This document shows, one piece after another, positions 1-49,289 of a stretch of DNA of 64,000 nucleotides. Below the pieces are notes generated by a model that searched no databases, was not told where the DNA came from, and saw nothing but the letters and a program-made list of their open reading frames with translations. Both the position numbers and the translations under genes were made by a program. This DNA is from Larus michahellis (Eukaryota > Chordata > Aves > Charadriiformes > Laridae): contig NC_133918.1 of NCBI RefSeq assembly GCF_964199755.1, positions 1,612,001-1,676,000 on the forward strand, read 5' to 3'. The first letter of the stretch is position 1, and every line of letters begins with the position of its first letter.

Positions 1-723
1 AGATGGACGCTAGCTGTTGTTGGAGTGCCCCAGCTGGAGGTGCTTGGATTAACTTGGCTAATAGTGACAAGCCTGAACCCACAGATGTAGTGAACATGAC
101 CCACACTCGTACCTCTGCTGGCTCAGTAGTGGGGAAGAGAAGCAGAAGGCCTTGTGCTTTCTCAGAAGACTAGGGAGTACACAATGTGGTGTTTCTAATG
201 CCCAGCACTTGAGCGCTAACAAGGATTTCATCCTACATTACCTCAAACGTCAACAAGTTTGTTGCCCAAGTCAGCTTCGGGTTTGCTCCAGCCTAGGGAA
301 GGTTAATTCATGTCAGTCCAAAAGAGCTGGAGTGGATCGCTGGCTGGAGAGCTTGTTTCATCCAGGTCCTCATAGAACACATGTCAGCCAGCCAAGCTTT
401 CAGCCAGCGGAAGGGACTGCAAGGCATTCCACCTGCTGAAACATCCCACCATTGGGGACTTAAAGGCCCAGTTTACTGGGAGGGGACTCTTGGAAATTAC
501 TACATTCCCAAATGCAGCAGTGCTATGCTTCTTCGTAACCACAAGCCACACTCTCTCATATCAACATCACCTTGGAGCTCCAAAGTCTGCCCCTTGTATG
601 CTGTGCTTCCTAGAGACCCCAGCTCCCCATCCCACTGAGACCTGTGCCCTGCACACTTTGAATCTTCCCCTTCCCTCTAAGAAAATAGACCTTCTCACCG
701 TGTCTCTCTGTGTGACTCCCCAG
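1..723 (+). other. Intron of SLC1A6 upstream of the first visible exon
   Basis: No coding similarity was seen. The sequence ends in a pyrimidine-rich tract and CAG at 721-723, the acceptor of the exon at 724. It is inferred to be intron because that exon starts inside a glycine codon and lacks the N-terminal helices of the transporter. Confidence 0.7.
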
Positions 724-9385
<8,662 letters not shown>

Positions 9386-11479
9386 AATCGGGCAGCAGAG
9401 TGCAGATTAATGCTGTAAAAAGCCAAGACTTGAAACAGCAAGTCCATAGTGGAGAACAGAGAAATACCCACTCTCCAAGATGCACACTTTTCTCCCCTCT
9501 CTTCCACATGCAGTCTTCCCTGGTCCCACTTCTCCCCCACCTCTTTTTGACTGACATTAAAGAGGAGAAAATTAAACAGCAAAGAAGTTTTATTCCACAA
9601 AAGCCTGATTTAGTCATTCTTACGAGGTCCAAAAGTTAGACCCAAGTAAAGAAGACTCAGTGAACGAGCTGGAATAGGATCTCCTTCATTTCTGAGCTAA
9701 ACCGAGAGCACAGCTAAGTGGCAAGGTGGGTCGGGGACACCACCACCTGCGGACTGGCACCAAAATGTTGCCATGATGACTCCACCCAGCAGGATACAGC
9801 TGCAAAGCCTTCACTCGGTCAGTGCCTTCCCCCGAGCATGTAAAGCTTTTAGCTTTGGCCGTTTGGAGATCTCTGGAGAGCCCCAGCACTCCTGTCCAGC
9901 TTTTCACTGGCAAGAGTGATTATGATAAACGCAGTGTCCTCCTTGCTCACGGTCCTGGTGTTTGCACAGATACGCAGATGATGCTTCCTGAGAGCTTCTC
10001 ACTCTGGCAACCCTTCTGGCTGCAGATCCCAATGTCACCCAGCTCCTGAAGGAATGTGGGACCATACAGCAGGGCCAGGGCTTACTGGGCTGGCTGGTAG
10101 CACTAATAGAGGTCAACAGGCTTTTCGTTAGTTGAAGATGCTAAAGGATTGTGAAAGCAGTGAACAATTAAAGAATTTATTATATCCATTATTCAGCCTC
10201 TGAAACAGCTCTCCCCTCTGCCAAGCTCTGGCGAACACCAGTTAACTTCATTTCTCTCTAGCAAGCTGTTCTCCTCTTGGTGAAACCAGAAGGGGAAACA
10301 AAGATTAAACAGTTTGCCCACCTGAGCAGCTGGGCGGTACCTCCATGCCAGGAATGACTCCACCACCCCAGACTTGCTCAGAAAACAGTTTCACTCCTCA
10401 TCATAAGACTCCGAAGGAAACTGTTCCTTTGCTCATCTTTGGCTATTTTCAGACGTGACTTCCCTTCAGTCACGTTGCTCCAGAATGTGCTTCAAAATGT
10501 CTCTGTCTTTCTACAGCTCCTATCTTTCCTAGGCAGTACCCAATCACATCCCCAACACTTGCCAGACCCCAAACTTATAAATTCAGGATAAATTTCTCAG
10601 AGCTCAGCATCTGTTTAACACACTTGGACATAAGCCCACACAACATCCAAAACATCTCAGAGGCTCAAGCAAGAAGTAGGGACCTGCTTCATCCGTGCTT
10701 TATCCCCCTTCCCTGGCGTGGCCGGGAACACAGCCTGTATCTCTCGCTCCAGCGAACAGGACCAGCAGGGCTTGCTCCATAATATCCAGGTCTACGAACA
10801 TCCAGAAAACGAATGTCTAGATACAATCAGGAAGATGGAAAGGATACGCAGTTTTTCGCCTACTGCAGCGTAGCTGTCCTGCTTTAGAAACGGCTCGGCC
10901 CAGAAGAGCAGCAGCACACCCGAACTATCTAAACTGGGCAGCTTTTACTTGAGGTCTTCTCATTATTCCAGACCCCGTATATCACTTAAACCCCTCTACC
11001 CTGGCTTTCCACACTGATCCTTTTCACCCAGGAGTCCTAGCCTTACAGTCAGGGGTGCACCTAAGTGGACCTCAGGAAGGAAGACCTGAGAGGCACCAGC
11101 TGGAGTCAACTTTGCCAACCACCACCGCGCAACTGCCCGTGCTTAGCTCCCCAGCACTAACAAAACTTCCTAAAATACATTTCTTGACATGTCCAAAGCC
11201 AGATCCTGAGGCTCTTTTAGTCCTTCGGGAACTGTAGGATTATATGTTGGTGCTGCCACATTCCACATCCTGTGGGCAGAGTATTCTGGTTTTATGGGCT
11301 GGAGGATTGTTGGGAATCTGAGAGAAATGGACAAATGCATCTCTTTGACATAAAAGCGGGTAACAGAGCAGGGTAAACCGAAGTGTTCCATTTAGCAGTG
11401 GTTGGCCCCAGGCCCCAAGGCAGCAGGCTGTTTCCTGACTGTGGGAGGCAGGTTGCTTATTCTGACATGAGATCTGCTC
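9386..11479. other. SLC1A6 3' UTR and intergenic sequence
   Basis: The 3' UTR of SLC1A6 begins at 9386. ATTAAA-type hexamers occur near 9555 and 9571, but I cannot place the true poly(A) site. The rest is AT-balanced unique sequence. No exon, RNA gene or recognisable repeat could be supported; the longest open frames are under 80 codons and lack family similarity. Confidence 0.5.
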
Positions 11480-12330
11480 TAGCAGGGGGCAAGTGAGTAG
11501 GATAACAAATTATTATCCTCCTCTTTGCAGTATTTTTTTTATCTTGTATGACTACTATTATAATGTCTGCTCTTCTCCTTTCTAGACTAAACAGACCCAG
11601 TATGCCCTCACAGGTAATAATCATTCGTGTTCCTCTCCTCTGGACTTCTTCCTCTCTGTTCCACATCTTTCTTAAAGTAGAGTAACTAAAATTTGACACA
11701 GCAATCCAACTAAAGGTTTATTAGCGCTGAGCACTGAGGAAAGAATATTTCACGTACGTTAAGATTTAGATCTTGGACTCGATTTACCGTAGTTGAATAG
11801 CATGCTATGCATCAGCTGATCAGGATAACTGTCCATGATGCATACATACAGCAAATTCAAGTCTGTTCATCTTATCTTAAATCTTAGTGAGGTTAGACTC
11901 TTTCTTTGATGAGATGGCTGTACCTAAAGACTGGATCTTAATCAAAGAGTTTTAAGATACACTGCATTAGCTTGTATCTGTAGTGGGCTAAGACAGCACT
12001 AGCTTATCATTAACACAGCTCAGCTGACATGAGTCTAAACCTTCATGAAGAACAGACCTGCTTATAAAATCCAACAAAGTGCTTTATTTTTTCACAACAG
12101 CATGATAGCATTGACTCCACTCCAGTGATAACACATGGTAATTCCTACATCGTTTTAAGCCGAACTGCTGCCTAGCTAGTAATTTCCCAGCCTGTCTTTG
12201 TGCAGTTGTTTATTATTACCTTAGTAATTTATATTTGTCCCTATTGAACTGCATCTTGGTTTTCTTTTTTTCTTTTTCTCCAGACTATTTGTCCAACTTC
12301 TCAAGAAAGCATTGAATTCTAATCCTGAAG
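11480..12330 (-). mobile_element. Ancient decayed CR1 LINE, reverse orientation
   Basis: On the minus strand a short translation LGLFSLERRRADII (11570-11610) matches the CR1 C-terminal signature [16 protein letters not shown]. The plus strand carries diverged forms of reverse-complement CR1 text, including CTCTGGACTTC, CACATCTTTCTTAAAGT, TTATTAGCGCTGAGCA, TATTGAACTGCATC and ATTGAATTCTAATCC. The order along the segment is that of a CR1 reverse transcriptase read backwards, with many indels. Far more diverged than the other CR1 copies here, so an old insertion. Confidence 0.7.
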
Positions 12331-12334
12331 AGAC

Positions 12335-12505
12335 TTCCTGTATATAACGGGCAAACTGATGGATGAATTGGAAGAAAAGATTGTTGGATTGGACTCTAGC
12401 TCAAATGCGAATTAATTCGGGGAAGTCCTATGGCTTGAGTTATACAGAGAGTCAAACTAGATGATCATAAGGGTCCCTTCTGGCTTTATAATATATGCAC
12501 GTGCT
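12335..12505 (+). mobile_element. Old CR1-type LINE 3' end
   Basis: The stretch GTCAAACTAGATGATCATAAGGG...TCCCTTCTGGC near 12450-12485 is the form taken by old amniote CR1 3' ends (tagatgatca-aggtcccttctggc). Upstream sequence is too diverged to translate. Orientation is opposite to the old CR1 just before it. Confidence 0.55.
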
Positions 12506-14259
12506 TTCTGGTTTAGAGATATTGCAAAGGGTCCTTCCAGCCCAATCATTTTCAAAAGCTATCTGGAAGGATCCTAATGATACTTTAATAAAACTCAGCA
12601 GGCGTCTGACCTGTTTTCAGTTCTTGTTAGCAGACATGTAAACATATCACAAAAGGGGCTCTCCATACCTCATCGCATCAACGTGATCTCAGATGTTCCC
12701 ACAAAGTAGTACGCTCCAAGCCTTGCCATTTGTGATTTCTTGCTTTCGACACGAGATTAATGGAGCACAAACCAGTAGAGGCCTCATTTCCAAATACCGC
12801 AAGCCAGTCTCCCACGGGGAATTTCAAAATTCAGCTGATTGATAGTTTCTAGCTCTGGTGTTTACCCATGTTGTTAACCAATTTATGATTGGGATTATCT
12901 ATCTGTTTACACTATCTGAATAGTAAAGTATTGTCAGGAATTTGCATATATATATATACACACCTCTCCATATATATATATATATATATGAAAGGGGTGC
13001 ATGTGCACAAACATACATATACACAGAGTTATTTTTTTTGTTGCTGATCCAAGAAGGAAAGGCAATACTAAACTCTCACTCTGTAAAGCTGCGTACTTCA
13101 TTTTGATGCCCACCTTGATTTACCCAACTAATCCCGCCCTCAAAATAACAGAGGCCGTTTTACTTCGTTCCAGTAATGAGTCTTCCAAAGCAAGGTTTAC
13201 CAGGAAGGAGCTCAGTGCACGCTGATTTTGAGTTGTACCTGCTGGTGACGTGATGAGAACTTGTCGATGTATAGAGAGTGTATATATCTCCACTTCGTCT
13301 TTGACTTCCCTGCGCATATCCCAAGGACCCACATCCCCTCTGCATCTGACTTTAGGAGCTCAGCCAAGAATACAAAAGTGTCTGTACTCCTTCCAAACCC
13401 AATGCTGACCTTGTACTAACTCAGCCTTCAAAACTGGATAACAGAAAGTATGAAATAATTTTATCAACTCTCTTTTTAAATTATCAGGTATTCGAGTTTG
13501 TGCAGTCTTTACTGCGGTCCCGCTGCTTCTACTTGCAGAAACTTTCTGAGTTTCTCCTATTTGCAAACAGATTTATTCCTAATGATTAGATGGGCAACAT
13601 TTGGGATGAAACACAGAGCTGTCTCAATGCATACATACATGAGGAGCTCTTGGATTAGGACACATCTCTTCAAAATTAATTTTAAGAGAGAAAATCCATG
13701 GAGAATACGGATTTTCAGATGATAGGCCATGTGTCACTTTATGTGCGTGATGCGTGCACGTTGTTTCAGGAGTCAGATCTGCCCACGAAAACTGCCCTGA
13801 AATTGTGTGTCCTTCTTTTGCTCTGCCCCAGAAAGAAAGAGGCAATTGGAACTCGGCGCTGTACGGCGTGTTCATAGCATTCTGGCAGTTTGACTATGTT
13901 AATTCCTGAGGGCTTTTTCTTCATGCTGTGAGTTTCAGTGTTAATAAAGATAGTTTGCATATTTGAAAAATAAAGGGAATTTTTTCCACAATGCTTCTCC
14001 ATGATTATTTTCTATTATTTGTCCTCAAGACCATGATCTTACAGATTTAGGGACGTTACTTTTAGCATTATGTTTAACGCTTCCTTGTCTCCATATGCCT
14101 ATATCATGGGTCAAACACTAAATTCACATTTTTACAAGGCTTTTCCTTAAAGCTTTTTCTTTGATGGCATCTTTTGCATATGTCCATAAACGAGGCCTAC
14201 TTCACATGCAGTACATGGCACATACTGTGGCACATACCATACCACATAGCTATAGTGCT
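12506..14259. other. Intergenic sequence without a recognised gene
   Basis: AT-rich and unique-looking. Only a (TA)n/(CA) microsatellite at about 12943-12990 stands out. Small open frames show no protein similarity. No RNA gene was recognised. Confidence 0.5.
12943..12990. repeat. (TA)n microsatellite with CA interruption
   Basis: Two runs of alternating TA (about 12946-12957 and 12972-12989) flank ACACACCTCTCCA. Simple-sequence repeat in intergenic DNA. Confidence 0.9.
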
Positions 14260-16987
14260 GCCATGGATGCCTATAGGCTCTTCAGGAAGGATAGGCAAGC
14301 AAGGAGAGGCGGGGGTGTGGCCCTGTATGTTAAGGAGTGTTACGAATGCTTTGAACTTAATGATGGTGATAATGGGGTTGAGTGTTTCTGGGTAAGAATC
14401 AGGGGCAGGGCTAACAAGGCGGATATCGTAGTAGGAGTCTGTTATAGACCGCCCAATCAGGATGAGGAGGCAGATGAAATATTCTATAAACGGCTGGGAG
14501 AAGTCTCAAGATCGCGAGCTCTTGTCCTCGTGGGGGACTTCAATTTGCCGGACATCTGCTGGGAATACAATACAGCAGGGAGGGAACAGTCTAGAAGGTT
14601 CCTGGAATGTGCTGGGGATAACTTCCTGACACAGCTGGTGAGAGAGCCAACTAGGGAAGGTGCCCTGCTGGATCTGTTGTTTGTAAATAGGGAAGGTCTT
14701 GTGGGGGATGTGAAGGTTGGAGGCTGTCTTGGGAACAGTGACCATGAAATGATAGAGTTTTCGATTCTGCGAGAAGCAAGGAGAGGGGTCAGCAGAACTG
14801 CTACCTTGGACTTCCGGAGGGCGGACTTTGGGCTTTTCAGGAGCCTGGTTGACAAAGTCCCCTGGGAGGCAGTCCTCCAGGGCAAAGGAGCCCAGGAAGC
14901 CTGGATGATTTTCAAGAAGGAAGTCTTAAAGGCGCAGGAGCAGGCTGTCCCCATGTGCCAGAAGACAAGCCGTCGGGGAAAAAGGCCGGCCTGGCTAAAC
15001 AGGGAGCTAGTGCTACAACTTAGGGAAAAAAAGAGGATCTATGGCCTCTGGAAGGAAGGGCAGGCCACTCAAGACGACTACAAAGAGGTAGTTAAGCTAT
15101 GTAGGGAAAAAATCAGGAGGGCTAAAGCCCAGCTGGAGCTAAACCTGGCTTCTGTTGTCAAGGACAACAAAAAAAGCTTCTATAAATATATTAGCAATAG
15201 GAAGAGGACTAAGGATTATCTCTGTCCTCTAGTAGATGGGGCCGGCAACATAGTGACCAAGGATGAGGAAAAGGCTGAGGTACTTAATGAAGTCTTTGCC
15301 TCAGTCTTCAGCAGTAGGACCAGTTGTTCCCTGAGCACCCAGACCCCTGAACTAGAAGACAGGGATGGGGAGCAGAATGAAGCCCCTCTAATCCAAAGGG
15401 AAATGGTGAGGGACCTGCTTCAGCACCTGGATGTGCACAAATCTATGGGGCCGGATGGGATCCACCCAAGGGTATTGAAAGAGCTGGCGGAGGTGCTCGC
15501 CAGGCCACTTGGTATCATTTATGAGCAGTCCTGGACAACCGGGGAGGTCCCAGCTGACTGGAGGTTAGCAAATGTGACACCCATCCACAAGAAGGGCCGG
15601 AAGGAGGATCCGGGGAACTACAGGCCAGTCAGTCTGACCTCGGTGCCTGGGAAGGTCATGGAACAGATCCTCCTCAGTGCCATTACACGGCACATGCAGG
15701 AGAACAGGGTGATCAGGCCCAGTCAGCATGGGTTTGTGAAGGGCAGGTCATGCCTATCAAACCTAATATCCTTCTATGATAAGGTGACCCACTTAGTGGA
15801 TGAGGGAAAAGCTGTGGATATTATCTACTTGGATTTTTGCAAAGCTTTTGACACCGTTTCCCACAGCATTCTCCTGGAGAAACTGGCTGCTCATGGCCTG
15901 GACAGGTGTACTCTTCGCTGGGTAAAAAACTGGCTGGATGGCCATGCCCAGAGAGTGGTGGTAAATGGAGTTAAATCCAGTTGGTGTCCAGTCACAAGTG
16001 GTGTCCCCCAGGGCTCGGTGCTGGGGCCGGTTCTCTTTAATATCTTTATCAATGATCTGGATGAAGGGATTGAATGCACCCTCAGTAAGTTCGCAGATGA
16101 CACTAAACTGGGCGGGCGTGTTGATCTGCTTGAGGGTAGGTTGGCTCTGCAGAGGGATCTGGACAGGCTGGACCGATGGGCTGTGACCAATGGTATGAGG
16201 TTCAACAAGGCCAAGTGCCGGGTCCTGCACTTGGGTCACAACAACCTCATGCAGTGCTACAGGATTGGGGCAGAATGGCTTGAAAGCAGCTCGACAGAAA
16301 AGGACTTGGGAGTGTTGGTTGACAGCCGGCTGAATATGAGCCAGCAGTGTGCCCAGGTGGCCAAGAAGGCCAACAGCATCCTGGCCTGTATCAGGAATAG
16401 TGTGGTGAGCCGGACTAGGGAAGTGATCATCCCCCTGTACTGGGCACTGGTGAGGCCCCACCTCGAGTACTGCGTTCAGTTTTGGGCCCCTCGCTACGAG
16501 AGGGACATTGAGGTGTTGGAGCGTGTCCAGAGAAGGGCTACAAAGCTGGTGAGGGGCCTGGAGGACAAACCTTATGAGGAACGACTGAGGGAGCTGGGGT
16601 TGTTTAGCCTGGAGAAGAGGAGGCTGAGGGGAGACCTTATCACCCTCTACAACTACCTGAAAGGAGGTTGTAGAGAGATGGGGGCTGACCTCTTCTCCCT
16701 GGGGACAAGTGATAGGACGAGGGGAAACGGGTTCAAGTTACGTCAGGGGAGGTTTAGATTAGATATTAGGAGACATTTTTTCACTGAAAGGGTTATTAAA
16801 CATTGGAATAGGCTGCCCAGGGAGGTGGTGGATTCACCATCTCTGGAGGTGTTTAAAAAAAGGGTAGATGGGGCACTGAGGGACATGGTTTAGAAGTGGC
16901 TCTTGTCAGGGTAGGCTAAAGGTTGGACTCGATGATCTTAAAGGTCCCTTCCAACCTCAACAATTCTATGATTCTATGATTCTATGG
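14260..16987 (+). mobile_element. CR1 LINE, 5'-truncated, with a long intact ORF2
   Basis: A single unbroken frame runs from before the insertion (ATG at 14161, in flanking DNA) to TAG at 16891-16893. CR1 homology begins near 14260 ([17 protein letters not shown]), so the first third of the endonuclease is absent, including the NARS and TETW motifs. Seen in order: endonuclease [13 protein letters not shown] and [10 protein letters not shown]; reverse transcriptase motif [10 protein letters not shown] (Asp at about residue 558), [15 protein letters not shown], and KFADDTKL (Asp-Asp at about 646-647); then the CR1 C-terminal region ending in [21 protein letters not shown]. The 3' UTR is short and ends in tandem ATTCTATG octamers at about 16963-16986. 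Truncation makes autonomous movement unlikely, but the lack of stops over about 2.6 kb points to a young copy. Confidence 0.96.
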
Positions 16988-17780
16988 CCCATACTCCACA
17001 CCTGGAGTGCTGTGTACAGTTCTGGGCTCCTCAATACAAGAGAGACATGGACACACTGGAGAGAGTCCAAGGAAGGGCTGTGAAGATGATAAAGGCACTG
17101 GAGCATCTCCTGCAAGGAAAGGCTGAGAGAGCTGGGACTGTTCAGCCTGGAAAAGAGAAGGTTCAGAGGGATGTTATCAATGTGTATTAATACCTGAAGG
17201 TGCACAGAACATGGAGCCAGGCTCTTCCCAGTGGTGCCCAGTGGCAGGACAAGAGGCAATGGGCACAAAGTGAAACACAGGAGGCTCCCTCTGAACACAA
17301 GGCAACACTTTTTTACTCTGATGGTGTCCTGGTTCCGGCGGGGATAGGATTAATTCTCCCCAGGCTCCGACAGGGACGCGGACATTCCACCCCATATGAG
17401 CCATGCCCAGGCTGAGCTGGGAGCTGGCCCAGGGAGGGGGCAGGAATTCGCTGCTTGGGAGCGGACTGGGGCGTCCCAGGTCCAGTCGGTGAGCGGTGGT
17501 TCCGTAATCGTGTTTGTACATTCCTCTATCTGTGTTACTGTAGTTGTTTTCTTGTTCCCTTTGCTGTTCTGTTAAACTGCCTTTGTCTCAACCCACAAAT
17601 TTTGCCTTTTTGTCCCAATTCTTCACCATAGGGGGGGAGTTTGAGAGAGTGGCCACGTGGTTCTTTGTTGCCATCTGAGGCCAAACCATGACGGATGGGG
17701 ACAGACGACTGGCAGAGAGGTTGTGGGGTCTAGACATGGTCCTGGGCAACCAGCTCTAGGCGACCCCTGAGGTCTTGACC
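16988..17780 (+). mobile_element. Second CR1 LINE 3' fragment, split by a solo LTR
   Basis: CR1 sequence ([24 protein letters not shown] in frame) starts immediately after the octamers of the preceding copy and runs to 17324. It resumes at 17694 with GGCAGAGAGGTTGTGG and GACATGGTCCTGGGCAACC, the usual 3' CR1 text. The intervening 369 bp are an LTR. The two pieces therefore belong to one older CR1 that the LTR entered. Confidence 0.85.
17325..17693 (+). mobile_element. Solo LTR of an endogenous retrovirus, with target-site duplication
   Basis: The element starts TGTCCTGGTTCC and ends CCATGACG, a one-base variant of a terminal ...ACA. It is flanked by a direct GATGG at 17320-17324 and 17694-17698. 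A 5-bp duplication is typical of ERVL-like integrations. The start matches that of the LTR at 29221. No internal retroviral sequence is present, so it is a solo LTR left by recombination. Orientation is by the TGTCCTGG end and is tentative. Confidence 0.82.
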
Positions 17781-18059
17781 TACTGAGGGTAAGGTTGGGG
17801 CAGTGGCCCAAGACACATTCACAGGATCCCGAGCCTTATCTCCACTGGGAGTTTCTTTCACCTTTGGTTGCACACCCTTTTCCCTCCACATCTCTCACGT
17901 CGTCGTTTCACCCGGGATAGTTTGGGTCACCGGGGGGAGCGGTGAGGCACGGCGGTGGCCGGGCTGACACAGGGGCCGCGGATAGTGATACAGTAGTGGG
18001 TGACACAGGAGCCTTGAACAGCACAAAACACTGGGGGGGGAAGGCCCCTCAGGCCTTAC
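17781..18059. other. Unassigned spacer between repeats
   Basis: Moderately GC-rich, with a run of G at about 18032-18039. No coding or repeat similarity recognised. It may contain further decayed retroviral sequence. Confidence 0.4.
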
Positions 18060-18603
18060 TGATACCGAGTTAAAAAGAACATATGTTCCCTCCTTACTGG
18101 AACAATGTGGCCACGTTTGAAATGCTTTGTAAGCGGATGGGTTAGACATCTGCTGGGCTTGGTTGGATGAAAGTCTTTAGATGGTATCCTTGAGTAGAGT
18201 AGATAAGGGAGATGCTAGAATAAGCGAGTTTTTTGAAAGCAAGAGTTGCAAACTAAGCCAAAAGCCGAACTGAGGATGCGCGAAGATCGAGGTCAGTCAG
18301 CAGACACGGTGAGGAAGGCGGTCGACGACCACCAGAGCACCCTGGAAGACCACCAACAGACATGGATGCGCGTGTGTCAAGGACATTTACGTATATTAAT
18401 GAGTTCTAGGTGATAATATGAACATGTTAATCATTTCTGGGAAATGTAATGAATATGTATATTCTGATTGCCTATGACCTTTGCAGTTGAGCCACTCGGC
18501 GCGCACACTAGGCCGAGCGATTCCCTGTGCGCCCGGCGCTGCAATAAAGAATGCCTCCCTTCTAACACTCCAAAATTGAGTCTTAGAGGGTCCTTAATCG
18601 CCA
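18060..18603 (+). mobile_element. Retroviral LTR just upstream of LONP1
   Basis: The segment starts TGATACC and ends ATCGCCA. It carries AATAAA at 18543-18548 followed by TGCCTCCCTTCTAACACTCC and a short tail, the arrangement of an LTR R/U5 region. Flanks are CCTTAC (18054-18059) and GCTTAC (18604-18609), five of six bases identical, consistent with a 6-bp duplication of an ERVK/alpha-like element. No gag, pol or env is attached. Boundaries are inferred. It ends 225 bp before the LONP1 start codon. Confidence 0.65.
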
Positions 18604-18828
18604 GCTTACGGAGCCACCTCGGGAGAGCGCGGGGACCCGCCCGCCGCCGTCCCCTCAGAAACGCCGCCGCTCCCCGGGGCGCTCGGCCAGGGCCGGGCCG
18701 CGAACCGGGATCCTCGGGGGCTCGGACGTGCTCCCTTCCACGCGGCCCTCGGCCGGGCGGGGCCTGGCGCTGCCGGCGCCTGCGCGCGGCAGCGGGGCGG
18801 AAGTGTGGCAGGGGCGCGCGCCGGCAGC

Positions 18829-44938
<26,110 letters not shown>

Positions 44939-45083
44939 CGTTCACCAGCCTGATGGCTGGGACGTGGCCTGTCCCTTCACGTTCAGCCCCTGCCCAGACA
45001 TGGGTGACCTGGGGGCAATCCTGAAGTGGGATATGGAGCTATTGCTGCTGCGCAGCTGCTGAAATGAATTATGGCTTTGGTAG

Positions 45084-45089
45084 AATAAA
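45084..45089 (+). terminator. Poly(A) signal AATAAA of LONP1
   Basis: Canonical hexamer 146 bp after the LONP1 stop codon. Confidence 0.75.
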
Positions 45090-45138
45090 GTATTTCTCAC
45101 TCTTTAATATTGAATTATGATCCACATTAAGTATTTCC

Positions 45139-45144
45139 AATAAA
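45139..45144 (+). terminator. Second AATAAA downstream of LONP1
   Basis: Alternative poly(A) signal 50 bp beyond the first. Either or both may be used. Confidence 0.6.
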
Positions 45145-46284
45145 ATTGTGGCATTTTACCCAAGGAATATGCATGTTATCACCCGCAGTAGAGTTAGTCT
45201 AGTGTCTTAGAATTAAATTTTCAGTTATTTTACTGTAATTCTAAGTACCTGCTTAGGGGAACACTAACGCTACAAAGAGAGCTGAGGCTATGCTTCACAT
45301 ACGTAGTGTTCCTGATGTAGATGAGTAGCTCTCAGAAACCTCTCCCTGTCTCGGCCTGGGCTAGGCTGAGGGGAAGCTGTAATACTCTTCAAGGACAGCT
45401 GGGGAGAGGAAGTGTGTTCAGGTGGGGGGGCCACAGTCCTCCTCCAGGCTTGAATCACAGGTCAGCACCAGCCTTAAGAAAAGAGCAAACCTGGAGAGCC
45501 ACATGGTCAGTGTCACTCCACCACTGTCTCTGTTATGAATGGAATGAAATGTCTTAGCATGACTGTTGTATGTCAGTAAACCCAGGCTTGGGCCAGAGGA
45601 CTTGAGTACTTCATCTTACAGCAGATGCTAGAAAAACAATTTAAACGGGAGGTTACATGAAGTTTAGCTGAAATGTATTTCTGCGCAGGAAGAACAGCAC
45701 TTGTCCTGTCTCACAGCACAGTAGTCCCTAGTGGAGAATAAAGAATCATCCCACTGAAGTTCAGGAAGCTCTTACTGACTGCAGTTCTCTCACGATCTGA
45801 TAGCACACTGCACAAAGTAGGACACGAATGGAGGGTACAAGGGGAAGTGTGTGAGCAAGAAAAGCTGCACAAGGTTGAAGTGCCATGGGGAAGGAGTGCA
45901 GAGTTGTTTGTTATTATTTTCAACAGCAATTTTTATCCACTGACTTCTCTCCTACCACCCTCTGGAGACAGACCAGGAGGGGGAAGGCACTGCAGCCTTC
46001 ACAGGCTTAGCTATTGCAAAGGCTTCCACGTCCTGAGAAAGGCTAGCGCCACAAGGTCTGGAGGAGGAGGAGGAGATTCCCCTTCTAGAGTATATCACAG
46101 GGCAGCAGCAGCAACTCCTGTATCAGCATCTCCAGCTGCAGTAAAATAAAGTAGCAATGCAAGTTCTGGATTACAATTCCGGTCCTTGTCAGCACAGTCC
46201 CTCAGCACCCCCAGGAGCACCCCCTTCCTACAGGCTGAAGCAGATGTACCATCATCAGCCACTACACTGTTTTTCAGACAGGAC
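45145..46284. other. Spacer between converging LONP1 and RPL36
   Basis: About 1.1 kb between the poly(A) signals of the two converging genes. No coding similarity, RNA gene or clear repeat was recognised. Confidence 0.55.
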
Positions 46285-46290
46285 TTTATT
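46285..46290 (-). terminator. Poly(A) signal AATAAA of RPL36
   Basis: TTTATT on the plus strand, only 20 bp after the RPL36 stop. The very short 3' UTR is typical of ribosomal-protein genes. Confidence 0.85.
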
Positions 46291-46309
46291 GAGTTACAAA
46301 CTGTACAAC

Positions 46310-48717
<2,408 letters not shown>

Positions 48718-49289
48718 GCCTACGGGGAGAGCGCGGTCAGCGCCGCCGCCGATGGACGCGGATCCCCGGCCCCAGCCCCAACCCTCACCTGCCGCTCCGC
48801 TGATGGCGCCGCGCCGGAAGGAGCGAGAGCGCGCGGGTCGCCGGGACGGCGGCACTTCCGGCCACCGCGCGGGGCGGGCTCGCGCCGTGACCGCGGAGGG
48901 GAGGGGAGGGAGGAGCGGCCCCCCGCGGGGGCGTCGGGCGGGGCGGAGCGGGGGAGCGGGCCCGGGCTCTCGGGCAGGGCCGTCGCTCCGCACTCGCGGC
49001 GGTTTGTGAAGAAAAAGAGACAAAACCCGCGCGGGAGGAGGGCGGTTCTTGCAGGGCCCCGGGCGCGGAGCCGGGCACCGGACGGGCGAGGGGAGCGGCC
49101 CGGCCTGGGGCCAGCCCGGGCTTCTGAGGAGTCACAGGCTCCGTGTGGCTGCGCCGCGTTTTGTCCGTGTCGGACGGACGAATCAAAAGAAACATTAAAC
49201 GATTTTGTTGTGCTGGGCAAATCCCTGCGGAAAAGAACTGCGGCGAACGTGGCGTTTGTGAGAAACGCTCCTTATCCGCTAACAACGTC

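Noticed and set aside
15793..16461. 222-codon antisense frame
   Set aside because: It is the shadow of the CR1 reverse-transcriptase frame on the other strand.
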